A DNA stretch of 64,000 nucleotides from the NCBI GenBank assembly GCA_039881145.1, contig JAYKKI010000003.1, positions 7,585,501 through 7,649,500 of the forward strand. Direction: 5' to 3'. Of this stretch, positions 24,459-36,269 are shown in pieces. Position numbers and translations under genes: made by a program. A model generated the notes under the pieces. It ran no database searches. It was not told the origin of the DNA and saw only the letters and a list, made by a program, of their open reading frames with translations. Numbering within the stretch: the stretch's first letter is position 1; each line of letters starts with the position of its first letter. Source of the DNA: Druceiella hillmani (taxonomy: Eukaryota > Arthropoda > Insecta > Lepidoptera > Hepialidae).

Positions 24459-25852
24459 GATTTATAATACTGAGTCGTTTCTGTAAGAAATTACTGGTGC
24501 AAGTAAAGAAAGAAATCTGAATGCACGCAGACCCAAGAAGGCTGTATAAACTTGGTTATCACGTATCATTTTTCTATATCTATATACGTAAAAAAGTGAA
24601 GAATTTGGTTGTCTATATATCAAACATATTTACAAATGATTTAAAGGAATATAATAAAAGTAATAAAGTACAAAACTATTTTATTATTTTACCGTGTTTC
24701 TCTAAATAATTTGTTTTTTATTTTGATTCTTTTGAGTGTGTGGCAATATATTTGACATTTTAATAAAAGGTAAACTTGGTTAAAAAAAATTATTTTCACA
24801 ATTATTATATAAAATATTATATATTTTCTTTAGGTCCATCTAGCCAAAATCGTTGTTCCCGCGACTTCGGCTCTAAAATCAATGACCTGTTTCAAAATAT
24901 AGTATTGAGATTGTCATTTATTATATAGCGAGAAGAATAAAATCAATACCACTGAGTGTAAAACTGCTATGAAATGATGATTTTTGGACTGTGGGAGAGG
25001 TGGCTGTTAAGGTTCCATCGGTTCCCAAGTATAGGAGAATCAGACATGATAACCAAAACTCGTTTTTTACCCTTATACAAAAAAAAACTTTTGAGGCCCT
25101 TATTATAAATAGACTTCAAATGGCATCTCCACTATATATAGATTCAGAAAAACAATCTTTTTGAGTACATAATTTTCACTTCCTAAAATTTATAAATGAA
25201 TATTTTTGGGTTTCTATTGCAATGTGTGCGGGTTAATATATTTTATTACTTTGCTAAATTTCTAGTTTCTAAATCAAGCGGGTTCTTAGAAAAACGGTTT
25301 TAACGGCCATGTGGACAGATACGTGAGTAATTTTACAAGAGTTCTGTTTTTCCTCTTGAGATAAGGTACCCAAATAATATAAAAATGTAAACAATTTTAT
25401 ATAAAGCGGTGGCCGCTCTTAAAAAATATTCTAATTATAAATAGTTTTATAGTATTCATTTTTATAAAAACCTTCCTTATGGCTTTGAGAAAAAAGTTAT
25501 AAAAAGTCCCTGTCGATGGCCTATGCCGACGTTTTGAAACATTCTGAGAATAAAATTCCCGGAAAAGTATTTTTCAAAATGTTACTTTCATGAAGAAATT
25601 TAAAACCGTTATCTAATTTTAGTAGGCACATATTGTATTTAATTTTTAAATAATTTTTTCCGTGGGCATCAATAATTCCAATGACTTTTTATATTGCTCC
25701 TATTCTAAACAATTATCTTATAAACATCAAATCAGAAATAATAAGTATCTTGTCAACATATGATGTCAGACAGTTGCTTCAAATACACGTAATTGTTAGT
25801 AATTTGTTCACTTTTCATTCTGTATACATTTACAGTTCGTGCATATAAAAAC

Positions 25853-26047
25853 TTAATTTTCTACATAATATTGATATCGAATTGTATAAAAATGAGCTAC
25901 AATTTTGTCAACAAATTTTGAGCACAGTCCTCTGGTTGCATTATAAAACGCTGTAATTTTGTTATGATTACCCCACTGCGCGATTATTTGAGTGATACGG
26001 AACGTTACCGATGTGAAGTTGTCGGCCTTGACATTCGAGGACGCCAT
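25853..26047 (-). CDS. Candidate short CDS or first exon, unknown
   Basis: 64 codons start at AAGATGGCG, a favourable eukaryotic start context, and the first 20 codons use more G and C than the neighbourhood (MASSNVKADNFTSV...). The peptide goes on with TFRITQIIAQWGNHNKITAF and ends at TAA. The upstream 70 bases are moderately GC-rich, and on the opposite strand a consensus donor (CAG|GTGAGT at 26116/26117) points the other way, so this could be one side of a divergent gene pair. The family is not recognised and the later codons are AT-rich. It may be a relic. Confidence 0.3.
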   Translation of the reverse strand: MASSNVKADNFTSVTFRITQIIAQWGNHNKITAFYNATRGLCSKFVDKIVAHFYTIRYQYYVEN

Positions 26048-26116
26048 CTTTATTTTGTTTAGTTTGACGCGAACTCTTCAAGCGGACACCTATGCAAAAA
26101 CTTGTGCGAGCTACAG

Positions 26117-26340
26117 GTGAGTCCTTTTTCTACTTTGTTGTAAAATCTACTTCCTTTTGATTTTATTTCTTCAATGAACACTTGAACTATGGGAATACTA
26201 ATGAATTTGAATACTTTAGTAATATTTGCGATACCATAAAATTTCGTTAGTTTTAACAGTCTCCTAGCAACAGTCCCTGTTTTAAACAAGCACAGGGGAC
26301 TGTTTGCACTACCAGGACTGACTTATATATATGTTTACAG
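26117..26340 (+). other. Possible intron (224 bp)
   Basis: Begins GTGAGT after CAG and ends in TATATGTTTACAG. The downstream exon would carry the ATG at 26348. Both sites fit metazoan consensus, and the length suits an insect intron. Confidence 0.3.
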
Positions 26341-26625
26341 ATACAAAATGGCACCTCGAAAAAGAAGTCTTAAGAGAGAAGTGATACTTAAGAAAAAAAG
26401 AGTAACAGAAATTTCTTGTAAAAAAGAAAGAATATCGCTCAGCAGGTGTGATAAATGAAATTGATTAATAAGATGGTGAAATAACTGTTACATTTCTGAA
26501 AATCTATGATAAAAAGGCTCAATTGTTTTAGTGCAATGAAAATGATGTAGCTGATGTTTTTTCAAAAATGATGTTGATTTGATAAAATTTTGAAAAAGCT
26601 TGTTACTAGCCCTAGGAACCAAAAT
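26341..26625 (+). pseudogene. Decayed coding segment, transposase-associated type C-terminus (tentative)
   Basis: After the putative acceptor, ATG at 26348 opens a basic 36-codon frame (MAPRKRSLKREVILKKKR...). With a frame change near 26415 the text continues as EYRSAGVINEID, two stops, DGEITVTFLKIYDKKAQLF, one stop, CNENDVADVFSKM, then after another shift ILKKLVTSPRNQNYITFIF. This order (YxxGxI..., D-G-E-x-x-V-x-FL, W/F-x-x-N-x-x-D-V, IL-x-x-P...SRR-x) resembles a C-terminal block I remember from many insect transposon-related proteins. I cannot name the family. The stops and frameshifts make it a relic. Confidence 0.35.
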
Positions 26626-27265
26626 TATATAACTTTTATTTTTACCTTCATTTTATATTACTTCGTTGGATTATTCGAGCAAAAAATCACTATTTCAGCA
26701 AAAATGACCCTGTTAGTAGAGAAATGCTCGAATACATTAACATAATGAAAACCATGCGATAAAAAATGCTCCACTGACATTTCCGACGAGCATTTTACTA
26801 ACTCGAGTTACAAAAGTGAGGAAAATGTCGAAATCATAAAAATTGTCATTCAATTTTTAGGGAACCTCTTAATATAATGATACAATAACAATGCACATAA
26901 TTTATTTTATTTTGTTTAGTAAAAATGTAACATTTAAATCATGATTTCATTAAGTATTAAATAGATTTCAGTAAATGTATTACAAAAAAACTGTTTTCTA
27001 CGTTTTAAAATTGTTCTAAATATCATCTTTTCTGATATCTCTGTCTGCCATTTTTACAAATATGGAGGAAATATTTCATTTCAATTAAACTTTTAGTTTA
27101 TTTTTTATTTACGGCATAATTTATACTAAAATTAAATAATTTACGGTTACCAAAATTATTTTGCTTGCTTGTTTGTTCATACTTTTAAACTTTAATACGT
27201 ATGTTATTTAAATTCAAAGTTAGCAGCAAATTATTTTTTTAATATATGTATCACAATAATTGGGT
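26626..27265. other. AT-rich stretch
   Basis: Nothing recognised between the decayed locus and the Jockey-type insertion. Composition changes abruptly at about 27277. Confidence 0.4.
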
Positions 27266-27920
27266 AGATATTTTTCGGGAGGGGAGGTTGGTGTAGGTCT
27301 CGGTGGTGCTTGTCTTGCTGTAAGACACTCACTTATAAAGTGCTGAGCAATGACCGGAACAAACATCCAAGTGTGCGGAGTTGGGTTATATGTGTCACCA
27401 ACAAGTTCATCATACACGTCCACGCTGCCCTCAGACCGCCGTGGCGGGCTGGGGGTAGGCTCACTACTATACCAGTGAGTCGTCCCTCCTGGGCAATGCT
27501 ACAGTCCTTAGGACCCCGCACATTCCATCTACTCCTGGACTGCAGTAGCAAAGTATGATGGGCGAAAGCGAGCCCTAGGCGCTTTAACCTAGTATACAGC
27601 TAGGGGAGACAACCCTGAATTAAAAACCAGTGTGTAGCTCAAACGAGCTACCCCAGACCGTAATCCTGTGGTCATGTCTCGCAGGAACGGGGGTCTGAGC
27701 TTCGCCACTTGGACCGCGAGGAAGGCCACCTCTATAAAAAAACCCTAAATCCTAAGGTGTGGTACGTGCCAACAGGACTCTTTGGCTGAAAGGACAGATC
27801 AGTCACTAGCGACCAAACTCGACGAAACAGGCGACTCGTCGATCTATGTAGCCCTCTACCGGGAATAGGCGTCACCCTAGGTAGCGACCGTATTATCGTC
27901 CTATACTTGTGGGAACAAAA

Positions 27921-29074
27921 ATGAGTGATCCAATCAATAATAAAAATAATAATAATAAAAATTAAAACTGCACCAGGATTAATAAAAACCAACCACAGCA
28001 GATAAGCCATAATGTAATATTTGAAAGTCGACCTAGAACACATTCTCTGGGTAACTATCCAACCACAACCTACCCAAAACAAAGTACTAACCAAGAACCT
28101 GAACTGAACATACTGGCTATCTCAAACTCAACCGATACCAACAACAAATAGTTTTACTCAACTAGCAGAAGAAGAAACCCAAGTAGACAACACCACTACT
28201 GTAGAAAAGACAACAAAACCACCTCCAATATTTGTTGACAAAGTGGGTAATGTCCGACCTCTACTTAACATGCTTAATGAACATGCTCCAAATATGTACG
28301 CTTTGAAGGTCCTCCACAATGATCAAGTCAAAATCCAGACCAAATCTGCCGATACATACAAAATTATCGTCAAACAATTAGAACAAAAACAGACTGAGTT
28401 TTTTACTTATAAGCCTAAACAGGATCGAGCGTTCAAAGTTGTGCTCAAAAATATGCATCCATCTACTAACCCTGATGACATCAAAGAAACATTAAATGAT
28501 ATGGACTACAGCTGCATAAACGTTTGGAATATCAAACAAAGAACCACAAAGAAGCCATTGCCCATGTTCATTATTGAATTATTACCAAATGACAACAACA
28601 GGCGGATATATGAAGTTAAAAGCCTAATGCAGTGTAAAACGGGAAATCCCACAATGTGTGAAATGCCAACAATATGGACATACCAAAACTTATTGTCGCC
28701 GACAACCTAAGTGTATCAAATGCGCTGGTGACCACCCCTCCATTGACTGCCCAAGGAAAACTAGGTCCGACCAAGTCAAATGTATACTCTGCGATGGTAA
28801 CCATCCTGCAAATTACAAAGGCTGTAAAATCTATCTAGAACTTCAAAATCTGAAATTCCCGAAATCACCAGATCGTAGATTCAGGAATAAAAGTCAGTTT
28901 GATAAAACAGAAAGTCATGAACAAGAAACACTAACCGCTCATAAAGAGAACTCTCAGAATACCATACGACAAACATATAGAGACGTTTTAACCAAAGGAC
29001 ATCAACTTCCACAAAATAGCGACGTATGTACAAATGATATGCATGAAATAATGGACTTATTTTTCAAGAAGTGA
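27921..29074 (+). pseudogene. Jockey-type ORF1 (gag-like), disrupted
   Basis: The likely start is ATG 27921 (MSDPINNKNNNNKN), with one in-frame TAA at 27963. The text continues to about 28150, shifts frame (NSFTQLAEEETQVDN...) and reaches the conserved KPPPIFVDKVGNVRPLLN, the usual entry to the RNA-binding-like domain. A second shift near 28640 leads into three zinc knuckles: CVKCQQYGHTKTYC (CX2CX4HX4C), CIKCAGDHPSIDC and CILCDGNHPANYKGC. The protein ends KK-TGA at 29072-29074. In this clade the product binds element RNA and forms the ribonucleoprotein. With one stop and two frameshifts this copy cannot make it whole. The N-terminus of the zinc-knuckle half begins without an ATG. Confidence 0.8.
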
Positions 29075-29102
29075 CACAGCAATTGACTACATTAACAAAC
29101 CT

Positions 29103-31852
29103 AACAATAGCACTCACGACGAATCTCTCAAAATAGATTGCTTAAAAATAGCTCTATGGAATGCCAATGGGCTGCCACAACATACCCTTGAGGTTCAATC
29201 GTATTTGCAGACACATAATATTGATATCTTGCTAGTCTCTGAAACCCACTTTACAAAAAAGAGTTATTTCCAAATACAAAACTATAAGACTTACCATACA
29301 ATGCACCCTGATGGAACTGCACATGGGGGAAGTACAATAATTATAAAAAATAATATTAAGCATTACGAAACAGTACAATATTGTACTGAAGAGATCCAAG
29401 CAACAAATGTGCAAATCGAAGACTGGGTAGGATCTTTTGTAATATCGGCTGTCTACAGCCCACCGAAACATAAACTTAAGGAAGCAGATTATGTAAAGTT
29501 TCTCGCCACACTGGGCCACCGATTCGTTGCTGGTGGAGATTATAATGCGAAACATCATTACTGGGGCTCGCGTACAGTAACAACAAAGGGACGGCAACTA
29601 AAAATGTCAATTGATAAACTAAATCTTAGTTTCGCCTGGGCAACTCACTTACTGGCCCACTGATAGAAGAAAAATACCAGATGTGATAGATTTCTTCATA
29701 ACCAAAGGATTCCCTAGCAGCTTTATCACAAGTAGAACTAGCCTAGATTTGTCTTCTGATCATTCACCTGTAGAAATGACCCTCAAAAGGTCCATCACAT
29801 TACCTCCAAAACCATGTAAGCTGCACACACGCAAAAGTGACTGGGATCTCTTTAGGCAATTAATGGCTCAATGCCAGGAAGAGTCACTACCTATGGAAAC
29901 AGAAGAGAACATAATGGAAGCTGTTAAACACCTCAACTATTGTGTACAAAAGTCTGCCTGGGCTGCTACCCCAACACTTACAGGCACAAACCGTAATCTC
30001 GAATATCCTCCGTCTATTCGTGAACTCCTGACTGAAACACGTAGTGCTAGGAAAAAATGGCAACAGTCTCGACATGCATCAGATAAAAAACATCTAAACT
30101 ACTTGCAATTTAAGCTAAAATCAGCACTTAGCGATAACAAGAACGAAGGCATACAATCCTTCTTAAAAAGTCTAGACGTGACATGGGCTACTGATTACTC
30201 ACTGTGTGAAAGTCACAAAAAATATGAAACGTCCAGTCTCAAACCAACCCCCTCTACGCAAAGACAACAATGAATGGGCAGCCAGTGAAGCGGAAAAAGC
30301 AGTTACATTCGCCGAACACTTAAAACGCGTCTTTATACCAAACCCCGAAATAAATTCCCCCAAAACGCAAGAAGTGTCAACTTTTCTGAATCAGTGCCAC
30401 CAACTCGATCCCCCTATTTCGAATTTCACTAAGAGAGAAATAAAAGGTGTTATTGATACACTTGATATCAACAAGGCACCTGGCTATGACCTAATAACTG
30501 CCAAAATTCTAAGAGAGCTCCCAGAGGAAGGAATTTCATTCCTCACAATCCTGTACAATGCAATCGTACGTACGTGTTCGATTCCTCCCCAGTGGAAAGT
30601 GGCTCAAATAATAATGGTCTTCAAGCCTGGCAAAAATGCTGTTGATGTGAAATCTTACAGACCTATTAGCTTGCTACCAATTACTTCCAAGGTTATGGAA
30701 ATTTTATTTCTGCGAAGATTAATGCCACATATCTATGATAATAATCTACTGCCTGATCACCAGTTTGGCTTTCGTCAGAGACATGGAACCATTGAGCAGG
30801 TCCATCGATTGGTCAAAAATATCCATAATGCCTTTGAGACAAACCAATATAGTTATGCATCTTTCTTGGATATATCCCAGGCATTTGATCGGGTATGGCA
30901 CGAGGGACTGCTGTTTAAAATTAAAAAGAACCTACCCATAAATTACTACAACTTCATCAGATCATATCTACACAACAGACACTTCTACGTTAAACAGGGA
31001 ACTGAAACTACGTCTCTCTATCCGATCCAAGCAGGAGTTCCCCAAGGAAGCGTTATGGGCCCTATACTGTACCGCTTTACACAGCCGACCTCCCAGTCAC
31101 AGAAGGTGTTATTACGGGCACTTTTTCTGATGACATAGCAATTCTCGCAGCAGACCACCGACCAGACATAGTCTCACAAATACTCCAAACAAGCCTTGAC
31201 CAAATATCACAGTGGTTGCAAGATTGGCGAATCAAAGTTAACGAAACCAAATCAATACAAGTTACTTTTACTACTAAACGAGATACGTGTCCGGCAGTAA
31301 ACCTAAATCGAGTACTATTACCGCAAGCCGATTACGCGAAATAACTTGGCGTGTATCTCGACAGACGTCTGACATGGTCCAAACACATCCTGACCAAACG
31401 GTGTGCAGTGGGCCAAAAAGTGCGAAACATGTACTGGCTCCTTAACAAAACTCTCAATTGTCGCTAGAAAATAAACTATTAATTTATAAATGCACGATCA
31501 AGCCTATATGGACTTATGGCTTACAACTGTGGGGAACCGCGGCAAAATCAAATATTGAAATACTACAAAGGTTTCAATCAAAAACGCTTAGAATGATAGC
31601 TGGTGCACCCTGGTATGTCACAAACAACAGACTCCATTTGGAGCTTGGCATAATATTGGTCCAAGAAGAAATCTCAGAGATGATAATGACATACAGAGAC
31701 CGAATCGCTAATCATCCCAATCCACTGGCTCTAAACCTGATGAACCCAATAACGGCACCCAGAAGGCTTAAGAAAAAACTTCCCCAAGACCTTATATACG
31801 GGCAAAATGAAATGAGTTCAAAAGGACGAACTCAGTACAAGACATGCTAACA
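29103..31852 (+). pseudogene. Jockey-type ORF2 (endonuclease and reverse transcriptase), disrupted
   Basis: The AP-endonuclease part shows IALWNANGL, LLVSETHF (catalytic Glu), HGGSTIII, SAVYSPP, GGDYNAKH (Asp/Asn) and, after a frameshift near 29640, DLSSDHSPVEM (catalytic His). The RT follows after a shift near 30220: NKAPGYD, YRPISLLPITSKVME, HQFGFRQRHGT, SFLDISQAFDRVWH (motif A), AGVPQGSVMGPILY (motif B). A shift near 31070 precedes motif C, which reads FSDD, with Ser in place of the usual Ala. LGVYLDRRLTW follows a TAA at 31342, and a last shift near 31445 leads to LSLENKLLIYKCTIKPIWTYG and the C-terminal HPNPLALNL. No ATG precedes the endonuclease in frame. Together these lesions make it a dead copy. 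Confidence 0.85.
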
Positions 31853-31919
31853 TACGCACCAATTGCTGAATGTCTCAAATGACAGATTGCAATAAAAAAA
31901 AAACAGAAAGATATTTTTC

Positions 31920-33886
31920 ATTTATTACCCAATTTACAATAAACAAAATCAATCTTTGGAAGTCTGTTATATTTAAGTTATCATTATAGGGACACTTTGG
32001 TTTATAACAATTCATTAATTGAATTAATTTACAGTTAATGAATCAATAGTTCGTTTATCCCCGAAAAAATCCAGGAATAATAAAATGTAATAATTAGTAA
32101 CATGAAAGCTTCTAAAATATTTTTAATTCAAAAAATTAAGTTTTAATAGCACTTGTGTGGAAGTTATATTTGGTCCTAGTGTAAAACGTACGAATTATAT
32201 TTACTTTATAACTTCATGGTTGTTAATTTCAAGTTACATATTTCAGTACTTTTCTCGAAACATAGGAGATAAAACAATCGTCATTCTGCATACTCAAATC
32301 TCGTGTTGCGAATGCTTTTTTGGAATTCTATAGTCAAAATAGGAACTTTTATAATTTTGCCATATCCGTCTGTGCGTCGATCTGTTCGCCTCTATGTCAT
32401 TTCACTCACAGAATATTACTGCTTTATTATTCACAATAGCAGTGTATATAAGGGAATTAAAAAAAAAAATTAAAGTTCTGACGAATTAGATACACTATTT
32501 GCAATTTATTTTTATTTTTACATGTTGTAATTATTTCATATTCCATATCAAAATAGTAATTACTTTCTAATAATATATTTTAACTACGTTCCCTCGTATA
32601 TGAATTCATTCAATATTATGCAATATATTTATTATGCAATCAATACCACGCAAGTGTGTCGAAAACTTTCTTATACAATTCAGGACTGCCATATGAAGAT
32701 TATTTGATTTATTATAATACCCAAAAATCTTTTTTTTAGTGCCGACTTAATTGTTGTCTTCCTATCATGATTACAATATGGAATATCCATTCGATTTTTT
32801 AATTCATGTCTTTTTTTGAACACTTTATTTGCCAAAATTATTTTAACAAAACAGGTGTTATAAGTAAATACAGTTTAAATATTTATGTGACAGGAATAAC
32901 TTGGTGTATATGTAGGCTATATCATTTTTAAGACTTACAAGAAACTATCTTTTTCTCCAATAAATTAAATTCGTTATTAATTATTCTTTTTAAAAGAATC
33001 TCATGTACCATACCTATAATAACAGCTTTAAAAAACGTCATGTCAAAATTCCGGTCGTCAGCTGACTTTATTCGTGATATTTAATTTTGAAAAGGATTTT
33101 TCCATAGTTTTAAAAGCTTATTCTGCGGAGAAAAGGTTTTGAATTTTAGAAAAGTTACATAACATGTCCTTTAAATTATGAAATATGTATCTGTTTTGCG
33201 TTCATAAAACTTCCAAATCTCCTGTATTTAAAAAAAATGTTAAAATTATGTTCGGAATTTAAAAGTTTTTCGTGTCGTCTCGTGCTCGTAAAACATAACT
33301 TTTTTAGTTATCACAGTCTTCTATGGCACCACTTAGATCAATATATCTAATGTTTCAATTGCTCCTTTAAATTCTTGCAATGCAATGTGTTGAAAACAAT
33401 AAAACTTTCAAAGCAATGAAAATATTTTTGCCAATGATTTTTTTTCCTTGTGTTCTTTTTACACTTTTTTTACACTTTTTAGAGAATTTAGAATAAGTTC
33501 ATGGAGTACAGAAAAAATATGATAAATACAGAAAAAAACAAACATACTAGAAGCAAATTGAGTACTGTAGCCTTTTTCTTCTTCAACCTATAGTTACTGT
33601 TTGTACTTTATAGTTCCTCTGTGCACTGCATGAAGATTTAACAATCAAATTTGTTGTGTAATGTGTTTTTTTGTATTTACTGCAAACCTATTCTAAGTTT
33701 TATCTATGTTCAGTATGCCATTACAAATTTAAACAAAAGAACATATTTGCGGACGCACTGACCGCTCTAGGGATTTTAATAAAATATACCTTAAATTCTT
33801 TCACACGGACCTAAATCGAAATTACGACTTCTCTTGGTACAGTGAGTATATTTATATCCACGTCTTTTAAACTTTACACGAAGTAG

Positions 33887-33887
<1 letters not shown>
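31920..33887. other. AT-rich stretch
   Basis: No reading frame or repeat family recognised downstream of the retrotransposon. Confidence 0.45.

Positions 33888-33937
<50 letters not shown>
33888..33937. repeat. (TA)n microsatellite
   Basis: TA run of about 50 bases. Confidence 0.95.
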
Positions 33938-33941
<4 letters not shown>

Positions 33942-34056
33942 TTTATGCACGTATGTTTGTGTTTATTTTAAGTGCATTACATAAAAGATAATAGATTTAA
34001 ATCGATATCAAATACGGATTCTATTACTTTACGAATTTCATATAAATATATGTGAA

Positions 34057-34500
34057 GCGATGGATGAGTTCATGGTATCTCACGTGACGGTAAATATTTG
34101 GTCCGGAAAGTTCAGGAATGAGGACTGCGATCTTGAGGACGAAACCTGTACCGGACTTCCTGTTGAATTGGACTTTCAACGATTACGACACCTAATTGAG
34201 GAGGATCGACTAATGACTCGTCAATTGGCAGATGAGCTACACTTTGGTCGTGGCGCCATAGAAACACATTTGCACGAATTGGGGAAAAGGTTTCAAAATA
34301 CAATGTGTGGATATCCCAGGAGCTGTCATCATATCACCTTCAGTGCGGAGAAGATACTTTTCAACAGATATTTATATTGAAAGGAGCTTCGACCAGCTGA
34401 ATTATTTAGCAATTGGCGATGAGAAGTGGGTTACATACCTTAACCATACATGCAAACGTCAATGACTATATGTCGGAGAAACAGGATCTTCAATGTACGA
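34057..34500 (+). pseudogene. Mariner transposase fragment
   Basis: The frame from 34060 contains VNIWSGKFRNEDCDLEDE, GLPVELDFQRLRHLIEED, TRQLADELHFGRGAIETHLH and HELGK, the second helix-turn-helix and linker of mariner transposases (family pattern WFxxFRNGDxDLEDExRSGRPVELD...RQLAExL...HLHELGK). After loss of frame near 34330, GDEKWVTYLNHTCKRQ and, past a TGA, LYVGETGSS give the region around the first catalytic Asp (TGDEKWV). The sequence between is shrunken, and the rest of the DDD domain and the terminal inverted repeats are not visible. It is a dead internal fragment from a different lineage than the relic at 9.7 kb. Confidence 0.8.
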
Positions 34501-35989
34501 ACTTAATAACTGTACTTTTTCATTGAAGAGTTCTTTTCCCCACTCTCGAACTCCATTATCAGGTTATATAAAATTATGAGGAAACTCTTTAGAATAAAGA
34601 AACAAATTAGATATATTTAGCTGTTATTAAATTATGTTCCAATATCGTCAAAAAATGCATACGAATTAAATTAAAAAGATTGTCCCTTTAATGATTGTTT
34701 GACATCTATGTTGAACAGTTTTCAAATTGCAATAATTTTCAAAAATCAATGTCATTTTGTTCTCAAGACTTCATTTAAATCAAAAAAATTAAAATCATTT
34801 TACAATATCACAAATAAATCTTAATTCCAGTCATCTGCATATAGTAAATGATTTTTATCTAAAAAATAACTCAGTATCTGCAGGTGAGTATTTGCGATTC
34901 ATCTTTACGTAAACACTATGCTTTGTCATCGTTGGAAATCGGAATGAACCCATATTACTGAATATGTGGGTAGGTGATCAATCTTCTATAATTCTTGAGC
35001 AAGCATCAGTTGCGAAAATTATCGCACCTGTGCTGTATTAACTTAAGTGTCAAAAAAATGGAATGGTTTATTATTTAGTCAATGAAATCATTTCTATCAA
35101 AGTTTTAAGTATTAGAAGTATTCTTCATTTATATTTTAGGGAATAAAGGACTGTGTTTAATTTGAAGGTTAAATAACGCGATTTTCTATCATCGCCTAAT
35201 CATAATCTAATGCGCCTATATAAATATATTCTGAAATAATTATAAATATATTCTGAAAAAGTCCCTTCTTTCCTCGTGATATTCAAATTAAACACAGTGC
35301 CGCTTTCAATGCCATAACCCTACTAAAGATAGATACTTGCTTCAGTAAAAATCTCAAAATGCTATTGTGAACAGAATATTATCAAGTATTTAATATAAAT
35401 ATATGACTATAATTGTCATTAATCAGCTACGCTTAAATTATTTCATTTGGACACAATCGTTTTTATAGAAAATGTGGTAGTAAATAAAAAGTTGTCTGCA
35501 ATAAATGAATTGCCATCATTACCTATGACTCACTGAACAGGGATTTAGTATCAACGGAATAAAATAATCTAGAAATAATTTAAAGTAAAAAAAACTTTTC
35601 GTTGTCTTATAACGACATTTTTCTTCTACCCCTTATATTGGTATTTATTTTTAACGACATGGATTGAATATTAAAATTATCGAACCAAATTTTCCGAGCA
35701 CTTTATTTTATATTTATAAAAAAATTATGACCAACTTATGCGTTACTCCAAAGCGCTGGACATGTGCAAACACTACAAGTATAACATTTACATTACATCT
35801 AAAAACGTAAATAATAATTAATATAACAGAAAAAGCACATATATTTAAATTAAATACAAAAGTAATTAATTATAAACATGAACTACCAAGCAATGCCACA
35901 ATTGCATTCCTAAAGTTGTCAACAGAGCAGAAAAAATGGCAAAATTTGGCGCCTCTCGCAATACCTCGTTAAACAATATAAATGCATAA
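34501..35989. other. AT-rich stretch
   Basis: No recognisable genes or repeats. Confidence 0.4.
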
Positions 35990-36103
35990 AATACTGGTGG
36001 ACGCTTAGGATATTCGTGTACACTCTACGCTGATGACGTACACTATGATTATGATCTATCACTTAACAATCAGGAGCATAAGGCGTTAATAACTTCAAAC
36101 TAA
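35990..36103 (+). pseudogene. Tiny reverse-transcriptase motif C remnant
   Basis: An open frame reads GRLGYSCTLYADDVHYDYDL before a TAA. The LYADDV core preceded by a G-x-x-C segment is what non-LTR reverse transcriptases show at motif C. No other RT motif is recognisable on this strand nearby, so this may be an isolated scrap or coincidence. Confidence 0.3.
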
Positions 36104-36269
36104 GTAGTTATAAACATAATAATTTAATAATTTAAAAAATCATGATTAGGAGCAATTCTCGTAGGAGTTGAAGTGAATTATATCAGACCATGTCCATTAT
36201 AAAATTTTAAGGAAATAAATGAGGACAGTACTCGCACATTTCCTTATTAAACATTTATTCTTTCAAGGA

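Larger units (their letters stand above)
20711..25080 (-). repeat. Large palindrome, right arm
   Basis: Reverse-complement partner of 15948-19809, ending CCTTATACAA. The arm is about 500 bases longer, chiefly through an extra segment at 22686-23152. Base differences and independent indels are scattered over the whole length, which argues against a recent fold-back assembly or library artefact, since that would give near-identical arms. Confidence 0.9.
27266..31919 (+). mobile_element. Near full-length Jockey-type non-LTR retrotransposon
   Basis: The element body (27277-31908) is flanked by an 11-bp direct duplication AGATATTTTTC (27266-27276 and 31909-31919) and ends in an A-rich tail, as expected for target-primed reverse transcription. 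It has a GC-rich 5' untranslated region of about 640 bases, ORF1 (gag-like, three zinc knuckles) and ORF2 (AP endonuclease plus reverse transcriptase, no RNase H), the layout of the Jockey clade. The total of about 4.6 kb is close to full length. Both ORFs are broken by several frameshifts and stops, so it is not autonomous now. The composition is clearly less AT-rich than the host DNA on either side. Confidence 0.85.

Noticed and set aside
15948..25080. Interpretation of the palindrome as a sequencing or assembly fold-back artefact
   Set aside because: Arms differ by many scattered substitutions, a 467-base indel, a lost hairpin stem and different microsatellites; an artefact would give nearly identical arms.
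27310..27558. Overlapping frames on both strands in the GC-rich block before ORF1
   Set aside because: They lie in the 5' untranslated region of the Jockey-type element; openness follows from higher GC.
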